From: JALSNL01 sp036479585 | GTDB taxonomy: Bacteria > Bacteroidota > Ignavibacteria > Ignavibacteriales > Melioribacteraceae | Reading direction: 5' to 3' | Length of the DNA: 64,000 bases | Assembly: GCA_965224785.1 (NCBI GenBank) | Contig: OZ245062.1 | Span: 3,162,001 to 3,226,000 of the forward strand | Part shown: positions 1 to 8,709 of the stretch, one piece after another | How the letters are laid out: the number at the start of each line of letters is the position of its first letter | How positions within the stretch are numbered: the first letter of the stretch is position 1 | Position numbers and translations under genes: made by a program | Notes under the pieces: generated by a model | Told to the model about the DNA's origin: nothing | The model's input: the letters and a program-made list of their open reading frames with translations, nothing else | Database searches by the model: none

Positions 1-2
1 AA

Positions 3-206
3 AAGAATGGTTCTTGGAGAGAAATAGATAAATTTATGTTTGCAAGAGTTAAAGGCTCTCAACTTCTACCTTCAAATGACCACCTATTAATGAGTCACGA
101 ATTTGAGAATTGTGTGAATGACCTTAATATATTTGAGACACATAAATACAATATGTACAAAGGAATTAAGGTAAAATTAAATCAATTAATAGAATATACT
201 GAATAA
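3..206 (+). CDS. C-terminal end of an unknown protein, cut by the window start
   Basis: An open frame enters from the left edge and runs 67 codons to a TAA at 204-206; the other two plus frames stop within the first 30 bases. The visible peptide is hydrophilic, begins KNGSWREIDKFMFARVKG and ends LNQLIEYTE. I do not recognise the family. It is followed 7 bases later by the fold-back element at 214-346, so it may be the cargo gene of a cassette-like unit. Whether it is intact cannot be judged from here. Confidence 0.45.
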   Translation, partial: KNGSWREIDKFMFARVKGSQLLPSNDHLLMSHEFENCVNDLNIFETHKYNMYKGIKVKLNQLIEYTE

Positions 207-213
207 AAAAACA

Positions 214-346
214 GTTACCAACACCGTATAAAATTAATTGCTCGTGCAAGCCTACTTACGAAAATCCGTGAGGATTTTCTATTCGGTTTATATTTGCTAA
301 ATTTAGTGCTTAAACAACGCAACTAATCTTATACAAGACCGTTAAC
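214..346. repeat. Fold-back (attC-like) element
   Basis: The outer ends are imperfect inverted repeats: 214-241 resembles the reverse complement of 317-344, sharing GTTA, GTATAA, ATTA and TTGC blocks. Inside is a perfect hairpin, GAAAATCC-GTGA-GGATTTTC, at 260-279. A long imperfect stem with an internal hairpin, lying just after a stop codon, recalls integron attC sites. I do not find clean RYYYAAC/GTTRRRY core boxes, so this is a structural likeness only. I have the impression that elements of this kind recur in Bacteroidota genomes but cannot verify it here. No second copy was seen in the window. Confidence 0.6.
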
Positions 347-392
347 TATAATATTTTTTGTTTCTCGTCTCTCTTTTTCCATCTCAACATCT

Positions 393-497
393 CTACAAAT
401 TCATCTGCATACCAAGCACAATAGTTCTTCTTCCAAAATAACTTTTTACAACTGTTCTTTCTGATAATTCAACTCTGTATTTTCCAGCGGTAGGTTT
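393..497 (-). pseudogene. 3' remnant of a TonB-receptor-like outer-membrane gene, copy 1
   Basis: Read on the minus strand, 34 codons end at TAG (393-395) and are preceded directly by an in-frame TAA (498-500), so only a tail remains. The peptide runs from KPTAGKYRVELSE to the end VLGMQMNL, a beta-strand-like terminus typical of outer-membrane barrels. The DNA at 382-463 matches 1917-1998 with 4 differences in 82 bases, and both copies encode the same C-terminal strand. Upstream of the shared part the two diverge, so they may come from two related receptors rather than one recent duplication. Confidence 0.55.
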
Positions 498-650
498 TTA
501 TAATCTTTATTATATGCTTTTATTCGAAAATAGTCTATAAAAGAAAGAAGTATGAACGCACAACGAAATTTTTCAGATAAAATACAGATACGTTTTGGAT
601 ATTTGAATTCAATTCTATAAATTTGAATTCAGATAATTTATAGATACGTT
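498..650. promoter_or_regulatory. Fic upstream region with paired direct repeats
   Basis: Two nearly identical 15-base boxes, AGATACGTTTTGGAT (586-600) and AGATACGTTATGGAT (642-656), lie 56 bases apart; the second contains the Fic start codon. Between them ATTTGAATTCA occurs twice (601-611 and 621-631), the first copy including the palindrome TTGAATTCAA, separated by CTATAA-like sequence that could serve as a -10. Paired boxes over a start codon suggest an operator, perhaps for autoregulation by the C-terminal winged helix of the Fic protein (inference). The rest of this gap shows nothing recognisable. Confidence 0.4.
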
Positions 651-1721
651 ATGGATAAATATACAAATAAACTTGATTTTGACTTTACAACCAATCAAAA
701 AATCCTCAATCTGATTGGAAAAATTGATTTGTATAAAGGCAAATGGAATGCAATTGAAAAACAAGAAAATATTTACCTTAGAGAACTTAGGAAAATTGCA
801 ACAATTAAAAGTATAGGATCATCTACAAGAATTGAAGGTGCAACCTTAACAGATAATGAAATAAAAGAATTACTGAACAATGTAAAAATTACTGAACTTA
901 AAACCCGAGACGAACAAGAAGTAGTTGGATATTACGACACATTAGAGATAATTTATGAGAATTTCTATACAATTCCATTATCAGAAAATTACATAAAACA
1001 ATTGCATCAAAACCTATTACAACATAGTTCAAAAGATGATAGACATAGGGGACAATACAAATCATTATCAAATAAAGTTGTTGCAAACTATCCTGGTAAA
1101 ATTCAGAAAGTAATTTTCAACACAACAGAAGTTCATTTAGTCCAAAGCGAAATGAACGATTTAGTTAATTGGACAAACAAACAATTTGAGAAAAATGAAA
1201 TTCATCCGCTAATAATTATCGGATTGTTTATCTATGATTTTCTATCAATTCATCCATTTCAAGATGGAAATGGACGACTTTCTCGCTTATTGACAACTTT
1301 ATTGTTAATGAAAAATGATTATTTATTCATACAATATGTGTCATTTGAAAATCTAATAGAACAATCAAAAAGGGAATACTATCAAGCCATAATGGAAGGA
1401 CAAAAAAATAGATATACTGAGAATGAAAATATCTCAAAATGGTCTATATATTTCTTAGATAAATTGAATATTTTAACACAAAAGTTAGGCGGAAAATATG
1501 ATGTATTTAAGTCGAAAGGTGGATATTTAAACGAGAGACAAAAGGTAATCCAACAATATATAATTGATAATCAGCCATTGAAAATATCCGATATTGCAAA
1601 ACAATTTAATAAAATAAATATCAATACAATTAAAAAAGATTTACAGTATATGAAAAAAGAAAAAATGATTGAAAGTATAGGGCTTGGAAAGGGAACTGTA
1701 TATATTAAAAACAATCAATAA
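651..1721 (+). CDS. Fic-family protein (predicted AMPylase) with winged-helix C-terminus
   Basis: The protein is 356 aa. The central Fic domain carries the full catalytic motif HPFQDGNGRLSR at 201-212, where His201 is the catalytic base, Asp205 binds metal and the GNGR loop holds the nucleotide. The family usually transfers AMP from ATP to a hydroxyl side chain of a target protein. An N-terminal inhibitory motif SxxxEG (Ser58 to Gly63) puts it in the self-inhibited class II. The last 65 or so residues (QKVIQQYIIDNQPLKISDIA onward) look like a winged helix-turn-helix. An in-frame stop lies at 624, so ATG 651 is the only good start. It stands alone between two receptor remnants in an accessory patch, which suggests horizontal gain. 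Target unknown; it could be a toxin-like or stress regulator. Confidence 0.9.
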   Translation: MDKYTNKLDFDFTTNQKILNLIGKIDLYKGKWNAIEKQENIYLRELRKIATIKSIGSSTRIEGATLTDNEIKELLNNVKITELKTRDEQEVVGYYDTLEIIYENFYTIPLSENYIKQLHQNLLQHSSKDDRHRGQYKSLSNKVVANYPGKIQKVIFNTTEVHLVQSEMNDLVNWTNKQFEKNEIHPLIIIGLFIYDFLSIHPFQDGNGRLSRLLTTLLLMKNDYLFIQYVSFENLIEQSKREYYQAIMEGQKNRYTENENISKWSIYFLDKLNILTQKLGGKYDVFKSKGGYLNERQKVIQQYIIDNQPLKISDIAKQFNKININTIKKDLQYMKKEKMIESIGLGKGTVYIKNNQ

Positions 1722-1927
1722 CTGGAACGCAGTATAACCATTATGAAATTAATCTAACCCCTTTTCATTTTCTGTTTCTCCACGCCAAAGGTGAACAAGC
1801 TGTCTCTCTTTTTACATTATTTTAATCTCGGTGACTCATCTTGGCTAGTTGTTTTTACGTAGCCAGAAGTTTTCTTTTCGCTTGTCCGACTAATTTTTTG
1901 GCGAGAAGCTTGGATGTCTCAACATAT
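1722..1927. other. Non-coding stretch between Fic gene and receptor remnant
   Basis: No credible gene is present; the short plus-strand frame near 1841-2029 lacks recognisable features and overlaps the remnant. The first bases after the Fic stop (AACGCAGTATAACCATTATG) faintly recall the left end of the 214-346 element but do not fold the same way. The only structured part is the last 11 bases, where the 82-base repeat shared with 382-463 begins. Confidence 0.4.
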
Positions 1928-2335
1928 CTACAAATTAATCTGCATACCAAGCACAATTGTTCTTCTTCCAAAATAACTTTTTACGACTGTTCTTTCTGTG
2001 TAATCTTGGTTATAAGTGTATCCAAATAAATTATTGATATTCAATACGTTTAATGCTTCCAAATAAAAGACCGTAAAATATTTACCAAACAATTGACTTA
2101 AATGTGTAACTCTAAAATCTAATCTTTGATAGTCTGGATAACGATCTGAATTATCCAAACCATAAACTGGTTCATATATTTTTTGCAACTCTCTATATGT
2201 TGAACTTGTGATTGGAGTAAATGGTCTTCCGGTTGCGTACTTGTAATTTATTCCAAGTTGCCACATTGCTGATAAATTATACTTTGGAACAACTGTAAAA
2301 TTATGAGTACTATCAAAATTACTGTAAGAATGACC
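1928..2335 (-). pseudogene. C-terminal fragment of a TonB-dependent receptor-like protein, copy 2
   Basis: The frame is open for 135 codons from just after an in-frame TAG (2336-2338) to the TAG at 1928-1930, far shorter than the 700-1000 aa of such receptors. The peptide has the alternating barrel pattern of a receptor C-terminus, including HNFTVVPKYNLSAMWQLGIN, YKYATGRPFTPI and the terminal strand ending LGMQINL. An internal ATG at 2266 exists, but no signal peptide or plug domain precedes it, so this is a 5'-truncated gene. Homology beyond 2338 is lost abruptly, marking a junction. Confidence 0.65.
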
Positions 2336-2437
2336 CTATAAAAACAAAAGATATTCAAATAAGATAATAACAGATTGCAAGCAATCCGTTTTACAATTTT
2401 TTCACTTTTGCCTTTTTACTTTTATCTTTGGTCCTCC

Positions 2438-5400
2438 CTAATACTCATCCCAACTCTTAATAGAAAGTTCATCAATATGTTTTTTGCAGAAAGCAAAAAT
2501 AAACTCGGAGGCAAGTCTTGTGTTTGTTATTAGTGGAATGTTAAAATCAATAGCACTTCTTCTAATTGTGTAATCGTTATCCAATTCATTTTTAGATAAG
2601 TTTTTGGGGATATTTATTACAAGGTCTATTTTCTTTTTTCTTAAGTACTCAAGTGTGTTGGGAGTTTTTCTAGAGCTGGGCCAATGTAACAACTTTGAAT
2701 TAACTTGGTTCTCTTTTAGAAACTTATGCGTTCCACCAGTTGCATACAGTTTGTATCCATTTTCTAAAAGTAGTTTTATACTCCCAAGTAATTCTGCCTT
2801 AGATTCAACCGGTCCTGTTGAAAGTAAAATATTTTTCTCTGGTATGTGTTGACCTACTGATATCATTGCCTTTAACAGAGCATCGTGATAATCTTCGCCA
2901 ATGCAACCAACTTCTCCGGTTGAACTCATATCAACACCAAGGACAGGATCGGCTTTGCTTAATCTGGAAAAAGAAAACTGTGATGCTTTAATTCCAATAT
3001 ACTCCAATTCAAAAAGAGATTTGTTTGGAACTTTATATTTTGTTTTGAGCATAATGTTTGTAGCAATTTCAATGAAGTTAACCTTTAACACTTTGGAAAC
3101 AAACGGTAAACTTCGCGAAGCTCTAAGGTTACACTCAATAACTTTTACGTCATTATCTTTTGCAAGAAACTGCATATTGAACGGTCCAGAAATATTTAAT
3201 TCCTTAGCAATTTTTCTCGCTATATTTTTTATTCTTCTAACTGTTTCAAAATATATTTTTTGTGGTGGAAAAACCATTGTTGCATCACCGGAATGAACTC
3301 CCGCAAACTCTATATGTTCACTCATTGCATAAATAACCATTTCTCCTTTGTCGGCAACTGCATCAATTTCTATCTCTTTTGCATTTTGGATAAACTCCGA
3401 AACCACTACTGGGTACTGCTTTGAGACGTGTGCAGCCAAATTTAAGAAATGGTCAAGTTCATCTTCGTTTGAAACTACATTCATTGCCGCACCGGAAAGG
3501 ACATAAGATGGACGAACCAAAATTGGGAAGCCAACATCTTTTACAAATTTTCCAATTGCTTTGTTACTTGTTAATTCTTTCCATCTTGGCTGATCAACAT
3601 TTATATCATCCAACATCTGCGAAAATTTATGACGGTTTTCTGCTCTATCTATTGACTGTGCAGAAGTTCCAAGAAGATGTACATCAACTGCATTAAGTCG
3701 CATTGCAAGGTTATTAGGTATTTGTCCGCCAGTAGAAACAATTACACCTTTGGGGTTTTCCAATTCAATAATATCTAACACACGTTCAAAAGTTAGTTCA
3801 TCAAAATACAATCTATCGCAAACATCGTAATCCGTACTAACTGTTTCCGGATTATAATTGATCATCACACTTCTGAAATTTTGTTTGTTGATTGTATTAA
3901 GTGCGTTCACTCCGCACCAATCAAACTCAACGCTACTGCCTATTCTATACGCTCCCGAGCCTAATACTATTACCGATTTAGAATCATTATGAAAATCAAT
4001 ATCGTGTTCTTCACCGCTGTAAGTCAGATACAAATAATTTGTGCTTGCGGGATATTCTGCTGCAAGAGTATCAATCTGTTTTACATAAGGAATAATTCCT
4101 TTTTTCTTTCTGAACTTTCTAACTTTTAATAAATCAGTATCAATAAAATCTGATTCACTTTTAAGAACAAATCTTGCTATTTGGAAATCGGAGAAGCCTA
4201 GTTTTTTTGCATCTTTTAAACTTTCAATTGGCATCTTTGATAAAGAATTATACTTGCTAAGTTTATTTTTTAGATCGAAAATGTTTTTAAGCTTAACTAA
4301 AAACCACTTGTCAATTTTAGAAAGATCATAAATTTCATCTATAGTTAATCCATCTTCAAATGCTTGAGCAATTACAAATATCCTCATATCTGTTGGATTA
4401 GAAAGCATCTCTTTTACATTTTCAAATTTTAATTCTTTATTGCCAACAAAGCCGTGCATACTTTGTCCAATCATCCGCAAGCCCTTCTGTATAGCTTCTT
4501 CAAAGGTTTTACCAATTGACATTACTTCACCCACACTTTTCATACTACTGCCAATTTCGTGGGAGACTCCGTTGAACTTACTTAAATCCCAACGCGGAAT
4601 TTTGCAGACTATATAATCTAATGCTGGTTCAAAAAATGCTGAAGTTGTTTTAGTAACTGAATTTTTTAACTCGTGCAATCCATAACCCAGTCCTAATTTT
4701 GCTGCAACAAAAGCAAGTGGGTAGCCAGTAGCTTTTGATGCCAATGCGCTTGAACGAGAAAGCCTTGCATTAACTTCAATTATTCTATAATCTTCCGAGA
4801 AAGGGTCTAAAGCATATTGCACATTACACTCACCAACAATTCCAATATGCTTAATTAATTTAATTGCAATTTCTCTAAGCTTATGATACTCAGTATTAGT
4901 AAGAGTTTGCGATGGTGCAACTACAATACTTTCGCCGGTATGAATACCAAGAGGATCGAAGTTTTCCATATTACAAACTGTGATGCAATTGTCGTAAGCA
5001 TCACGTACAACTTCGTATTCAACTTCTTTCCATCCTTTAATGGATTCTTCAACCAAAATTTGGTCGGAAAAAGATAGAGCAGTTTCAGCAAGTTTTTTAA
5101 GTTCCCTCTTGTTTGAACAGAAACCACTTCCTTGACCGCCTAAGGTATAAGCTGCTCTAATGATAATTGGGAAGCCTAATTCTTTTGCAGCTTTGTATGC
5201 TCCATCCAAAGATGTTGCGGCTATACTTTTGGGAGTTTTAAGATTTATTTCTTTTAAAGTATTTGCAAAAATCTCTCTGTCTTCGGTATCTATTATTGCC
5301 TGTATAGGTGTTCCAAGAACTTCAACTTTATACTTCTTAAAAATATTGGCTTTGAAAAGTTCAATTCCGCAATTCAAAGCTGTTTGTCCACCGAATGAAA

Positions 5401-5671
5401 GTAACACTCCCTCCGGTTTTTCTTTGGCAATAACTTTTTCAACAAAGTAAGGAGTTACAGGAAGGAAATAAACTTTATCGGCAATGTCTTCAGAAGTTTG
5501 AACAGTAGCAATATTAGGATTGATTAGAATTGTTTCAATTCCTTCTTCACGTAAAGCCTTTAATGCTTGCGAACCGGAATAATCAAACTCTCCAGCTTCT
5601 CCTATTTTAAGAGCTCCAGAACCAAGGATTAATATTTTTTTAATTTGTGTTTTCATATTTTTAATGGACAC
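2438..5671 (-). CDS. carB: Carbamoyl-phosphate synthase large subunit
   Basis: The protein is 1077 aa, normal for CarB. It makes carbamoyl phosphate from bicarbonate, ATP and ammonia channelled from CarA, feeding pyrimidine and arginine synthesis. Two ATP-grasp halves are visible: an N-terminal carboxyphosphate domain opening KILILGSGALKIGEAGEFDY, and a second half opening SVIVLGSGAYRIGSSVEFDW near residue 568. An allosteric MGS-like domain follows from about residue 950 (TGGTHKFLKE). It lies 74 bases downstream of carA on the same strand, with a palindromic repeat between. The start is the ATG shortly before KTQIKKILILGSGALK; the first five residues (MSIKN) could be dropped for Met6. Confidence 0.97.
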   Translation of the reverse strand: MSIKNMKTQIKKILILGSGALKIGEAGEFDYSGSQALKALREEGIETILINPNIATVQTSEDIADKVYFLPVTPYFVEKVIAKEKPEGVLLSFGGQTALNCGIELFKANIFKKYKVEVLGTPIQAIIDTEDREIFANTLKEINLKTPKSIAATSLDGAYKAAKELGFPIIIRAAYTLGGQGSGFCSNKRELKKLAETALSFSDQILVEESIKGWKEVEYEVVRDAYDNCITVCNMENFDPLGIHTGESIVVAPSQTLTNTEYHKLREIAIKLIKHIGIVGECNVQYALDPFSEDYRIIEVNARLSRSSALASKATGYPLAFVAAKLGLGYGLHELKNSVTKTTSAFFEPALDYIVCKIPRWDLSKFNGVSHEIGSSMKSVGEVMSIGKTFEEAIQKGLRMIGQSMHGFVGNKELKFENVKEMLSNPTDMRIFVIAQAFEDGLTIDEIYDLSKIDKWFLVKLKNIFDLKNKLSKYNSLSKMPIESLKDAKKLGFSDFQIARFVLKSESDFIDTDLLKVRKFRKKKGIIPYVKQIDTLAAEYPASTNYLYLTYSGEEHDIDFHNDSKSVIVLGSGAYRIGSSVEFDWCGVNALNTINKQNFRSVMINYNPETVSTDYDVCDRLYFDELTFERVLDIIELENPKGVIVSTGGQIPNNLAMRLNAVDVHLLGTSAQSIDRAENRHKFSQMLDDINVDQPRWKELTSNKAIGKFVKDVGFPILVRPSYVLSGAAMNVVSNEDELDHFLNLAAHVSKQYPVVVSEFIQNAKEIEIDAVADKGEMVIYAMSEHIEFAGVHSGDATMVFPPQKIYFETVRRIKNIARKIAKELNISGPFNMQFLAKDNDVKVIECNLRASRSLPFVSKVLKVNFIEIATNIMLKTKYKVPNKSLFELEYIGIKASQFSFSRLSKADPVLGVDMSSTGEVGCIGEDYHDALLKAMISVGQHIPEKNILLSTGPVESKAELLGSIKLLLENGYKLYATGGTHKFLKENQVNSKLLHWPSSRKTPNTLEYLRKKKIDLVINIPKNLSKNELDNDYTIRRSAIDFNIPLITNTRLASEFIFAFCKKHIDELSIKSWDEY

Positions 5672-5745
5672 GGATAACGCTGATTAAGCAGATTTTTACT
5701 GATGTTTTATCTGCGGTAATCTATTAAATCTGTGTCATCTACGTT
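5666..5745. repeat. Palindromic repeat filling the carA-carB spacer
   Basis: The spacer consists almost wholly of ACACGGATAACGCTGATTAA, a central AGATTTTTACTGATGTTTTATCT and a right arm AATCTGTGTCATCTACGT. The arms are imperfectly complementary, ACACGGAT/ATCTGTGT and GCAGAT/ATCTGC being the clearest pairs. Its right end stops where the carA stop codon begins. It resembles dispersed 'acacggat' intergenic repeats found in many bacteria (from memory, not verified). It may form a hairpin in the carAB message. Confidence 0.55.
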
Positions 5746-6822
5746 CTATTTCTTTTTAACCATATCCAAAAATTCATCAAACAAAAACTCAGTGTCAGTA
5801 GGACCGCTTGATGCTTCAGGATGAAATTGTGTTGAGAAAAATGGTTTTGTTTTATGTCTTATTCCTTCGCAAGTATCATCGTTCAAGTTTACAAAGTACG
5901 GTTCCCAATTTTTTTTCAATTTTGTATCATCAACAGCAAAGCCGTGGTTTTGGGAAGTTATAAAACACTTGTCAGTTCCAACTTGCAATACAGGTTGATT
6001 ATGACTTCTATGACCATACTTCATTTTAAATATTTTTGCTCCAGCTGATAAAGACAAAAGCTGGTTCCCCATACAAATACCAAAAATCGGTTTATCTTTT
6101 TTTGTTGCCTTCTTAATATTCTTAACAGTTCGTTTACAGTAAGTTGGGTCGCCTGGTCCATTGGAAATTACAAGTCCGTCATAATCTTCATCTAAAAAAT
6201 TATAATCCCACGGAACTTTTATTACAGTTACATCTCTTTTAAGTAAGCATCTAACAATATTATTTTTAACTCCTAGATCAACTAGGACAATTTTATATTT
6301 TCCAGATCCATAAATAACTTTTTCTTTTACACTTACTTTTGCAACTAAGTTTTCTGTGTTTGGATCAATAAAATCAATGTCATCAGATGGTTTAATAATT
6401 TTGCCAAGCATTGAACCTTTTTCTCTAAGCTTCTTTGTTAATGCTCTGGTATCAACTCCGTAGATTCCGGGAATCTTATTTTCTTTCATCCAATCGGATA
6501 AACTTTTTTTGGCATTCCAATGGCTAAACTCAAAAGAGTAATCAGAAATTACAAATCCATTAACTTGAATTCTATCAGATTCAAAGATCTCAGGTAAGCC
6601 ATTTACAATTTTGTCTTCAGGAACTCCGTAGTTCCCAATAAGAGGATATGTTGAAATTAATATTTGTCCGAAATAAGATGGATCAGTAAGGCTCTCAGGG
6701 TAGCCAGTCATTGCAGTATTAAAAACAATTTCTCCCGCAGTAGAACCATAATAACCAAATGATTTTCCAACGTATTCGCTTCCGTCTTCTAAAACTAATT
6801 TAATCTTTTTAGATTTTTGCAT
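5746..6822 (-). CDS. carA: Carbamoyl-phosphate synthase small (glutaminase) subunit
   Basis: The protein is 358 aa, as expected. It hydrolyses glutamine and passes ammonia to CarB. The N-terminal CPSase_sm_chain domain (about 5-135) is followed by a class I glutamine amidotransferase domain (about 177-353). The nucleophile Cys250 sits in PIFGICMGNQLL, and the catalytic pair His334/Glu336 in TQFHPEASSGPT. It is first of the carA-carB pair. A 102-base gap separates it from the upstream M6-like gene and probably holds the promoter, though none is obvious. Confidence 0.97.
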   Translation of the reverse strand: MQKSKKIKLVLEDGSEYVGKSFGYYGSTAGEIVFNTAMTGYPESLTDPSYFGQILISTYPLIGNYGVPEDKIVNGLPEIFESDRIQVNGFVISDYSFEFSHWNAKKSLSDWMKENKIPGIYGVDTRALTKKLREKGSMLGKIIKPSDDIDFIDPNTENLVAKVSVKEKVIYGSGKYKIVLVDLGVKNNIVRCLLKRDVTVIKVPWDYNFLDEDYDGLVISNGPGDPTYCKRTVKNIKKATKKDKPIFGICMGNQLLSLSAGAKIFKMKYGHRSHNQPVLQVGTDKCFITSQNHGFAVDDTKLKKNWEPYFVNLNDDTCEGIRHKTKPFFSTQFHPEASSGPTDTEFLFDEFLDMVKKK

Positions 6823-6924
6823 TCAGTTTTTACTAGTTCTATGTGAGTTGTTGAATTGAAATTTATTGTAGGTGTAAAGATAATTATTTTAGAACTGTAT
6901 GTGAAGTGAAATTTTATTCAACTA

Positions 6925-8709
6925 TTAATTTCTTTCAAGCAATGAATAATTCCATTCCTTTTTTGTATTATTCCATTTGATGATAATTAAGTTAGATGAG
7001 ACGGAATTATTCTCATCTAGATCTTTTGCAGTAATAGAAATTAAATTCTCTACATTTTTATTTTTCACCAAACTTTTTATTAAAAACTCATTTGTAGATT
7101 TTTTCACATCTCCTAAATATTTTTTACTTGGAGAAATTTGGGTTAAGCTATATCCCATTAAATCCGGTTCTTCATTTGGCAACCAGTTAAGTGTTGGGGT
7201 TTTCGATTTCACATTCTCAAGCCCAACAATTTGTGGTTTTGCAGGTGGCGTATTTTTATAAATATCAACAAAGGAAATATCTAACAAATACTTATTCCCA
7301 ATTTTTTCTTTTACCTCAATTACAAAATCTTTATTTGCTTTATTTTTAGATGATGGATTACTAACTGGAGAAAAAATATTATTGTAAGTTAAATCAAAAG
7401 CATCAAACTCATCTCCCCACACAGAGTTATCTTCATACACTCCTTCGTAACAAGCAAAATTAGTACTACCGTTTCTCTTAGAAAAATTAGTTTCGTTTTT
7501 CCCATTTCTATTTGGAATTGTTTTAATTAATTTTTTATTTTTTTTATCAATTACAAAATCCCAATTACCATCAGCACACTGTGTTGTTATTGTTGGGGGA
7601 AATCGAGTTGCATTCTTAATTCTAAAAATATAAATCCCTTTATCTTTTGCCCAGTCGTGCGGACTAACTTTTTGATGATTTTCAATCAGAAACCATTCAT
7701 CTTTACTAAGTTTTATTCTTGCAGCATCTCCAGTTGTAATATAATCATCCAAAGTTAAGGATGAATTATTGTCCAACAAAATATCTTTATAATTTATCCA
7801 TCCAAGTTTCTCTCGTTCCCAAGAATGCATTCCTCTACTTTCGTTCCAAACAGGTCCTGCATTAAGCAAACCTAAATGAGAAATATTTCTAGTGTGTCCT
7901 CCACCAAAAAGGAAGTGAGCAAATTCGTGTGCAGAAATATATTTGCTATACTCATATCCGTGCTTCCCAGCTCTTTGCTGAATTCCAGAACCATTGTGAA
8001 GACGACCAGTTTTAATTGTTACGCCATCATTTGTTTCAATATTTTTAGTCAAGTAAAAATGTGCACTGCCAGTCCAACCTTGATTATAAAATAATTTATT
8101 TGAGAAATTTCTATATACAAGAAATATCATATCAACAGTTCCATCATTACCTTCGACAAATTTTCCATTTTTCGTACGTTTCCAATTATCATATTGAGAG
8201 TAATCAATTTCACCATCTAGCTTCTTAAGAATTTCAAAGTTGACTTGAGCTATAGATTTATATTTGTTTTCTGCTAAATCCGGAATGACAATTTTGGGAT
8301 ATACATCTCCATATAATAGAAAGTTACCTTGCGACATTTCATAAAAATAATGTGTCAGATTTGTTTTTGGAAATCTTTTATCCGAAGAAGGATTGACAAT
8401 ACTTGTTGCCCAATTTGGCAAAGCCTTTGTGTTGTATTCCCAGCCAGTACTTTTTGTTAAAGTATCATCTTTAAACATTACAAAAATAAATAGAGCTTTT
8501 AGCTTTCCTTTAGAGGTAATAGAAACACCTTTACTAGGAGTATTTTTGTTTAACTTAAAATTTTCTACGGAATATACTTGAGTCGATTGTGATTGTGAGG
8601 CAGTACATTTTATTAGAGAAACAACTAATACAAGAAAGACAAAACTAAGAAGCCAATTTTTCTTCTTTACAAAAACGAGTTTTAACAAATGACTAGGAAA
8701 TCTATGCAA
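6925..8709 (-). CDS. Secreted M6-like (immune inhibitor A type) metalloprotease
   Basis: The protein is 594 aa. An N-terminal hydrophobic segment (about 18-34, WLLSFVFLVLVVSLIKC) is a Sec signal or membrane anchor; Cys35 could be a lipobox cysteine, but Lys34 is atypical. The zinc site is HEFAHFLFGGGH at 261-272, matching the HExxHxxxxGxxH of M6-type peptidases. From about residue 495 a fibronectin-III-like domain follows (PAKPQIVGLENV, TPTLNWLPNEEPDLMGYSL). It probably degrades extracellular protein. The start overlaps the preceding membrane-protein gene by 8 bases, so the two are co-transcribed. No type IX secretion tail is evident. Confidence 0.8.
   Translation of the reverse strand: MHRFPSHLLKLVFVKKKNWLLSFVFLVLVVSLIKCTASQSQSTQVYSVENFKLNKNTPSKGVSITSKGKLKALFIFVMFKDDTLTKSTGWEYNTKALPNWATSIVNPSSDKRFPKTNLTHYFYEMSQGNFLLYGDVYPKIVIPDLAENKYKSIAQVNFEILKKLDGEIDYSQYDNWKRTKNGKFVEGNDGTVDMIFLVYRNFSNKLFYNQGWTGSAHFYLTKNIETNDGVTIKTGRLHNGSGIQQRAGKHGYEYSKYISAHEFAHFLFGGGHTRNISHLGLLNAGPVWNESRGMHSWEREKLGWINYKDILLDNNSSLTLDDYITTGDAARIKLSKDEWFLIENHQKVSPHDWAKDKGIYIFRIKNATRFPPTITTQCADGNWDFVIDKKNKKLIKTIPNRNGKNETNFSKRNGSTNFACYEGVYEDNSVWGDEFDAFDLTYNNIFSPVSNPSSKNKANKDFVIEVKEKIGNKYLLDISFVDIYKNTPPAKPQIVGLENVKSKTPTLNWLPNEEPDLMGYSLTQISPSKKYLGDVKKSTNEFLIKSLVKNKNVENLISITAKDLDENNSVSSNLIIIKWNNTKKEWNYSLLERN

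Noticed and set aside
1841..2029. 62-codon plus-strand frame between the Fic gene and carB
   Set aside because: It overlaps the receptor remnant on the other strand and has no recognisable motif; it reads as chance.
1..2437. An integron with an integrase and attC array
   Set aside because: No integrase gene and only one fold-back element are visible, and the core boxes do not fit the attC consensus.
3421..3696. 91-codon plus-strand frame in carB
   Set aside because: It lies wholly antisense to the conserved second ATP-grasp half of CarB.
4883..5127. Short open frames on both strands inside carB
   Set aside because: They are shadows of the 1077-codon carB frame, with no start context, signal or recognisable domain.
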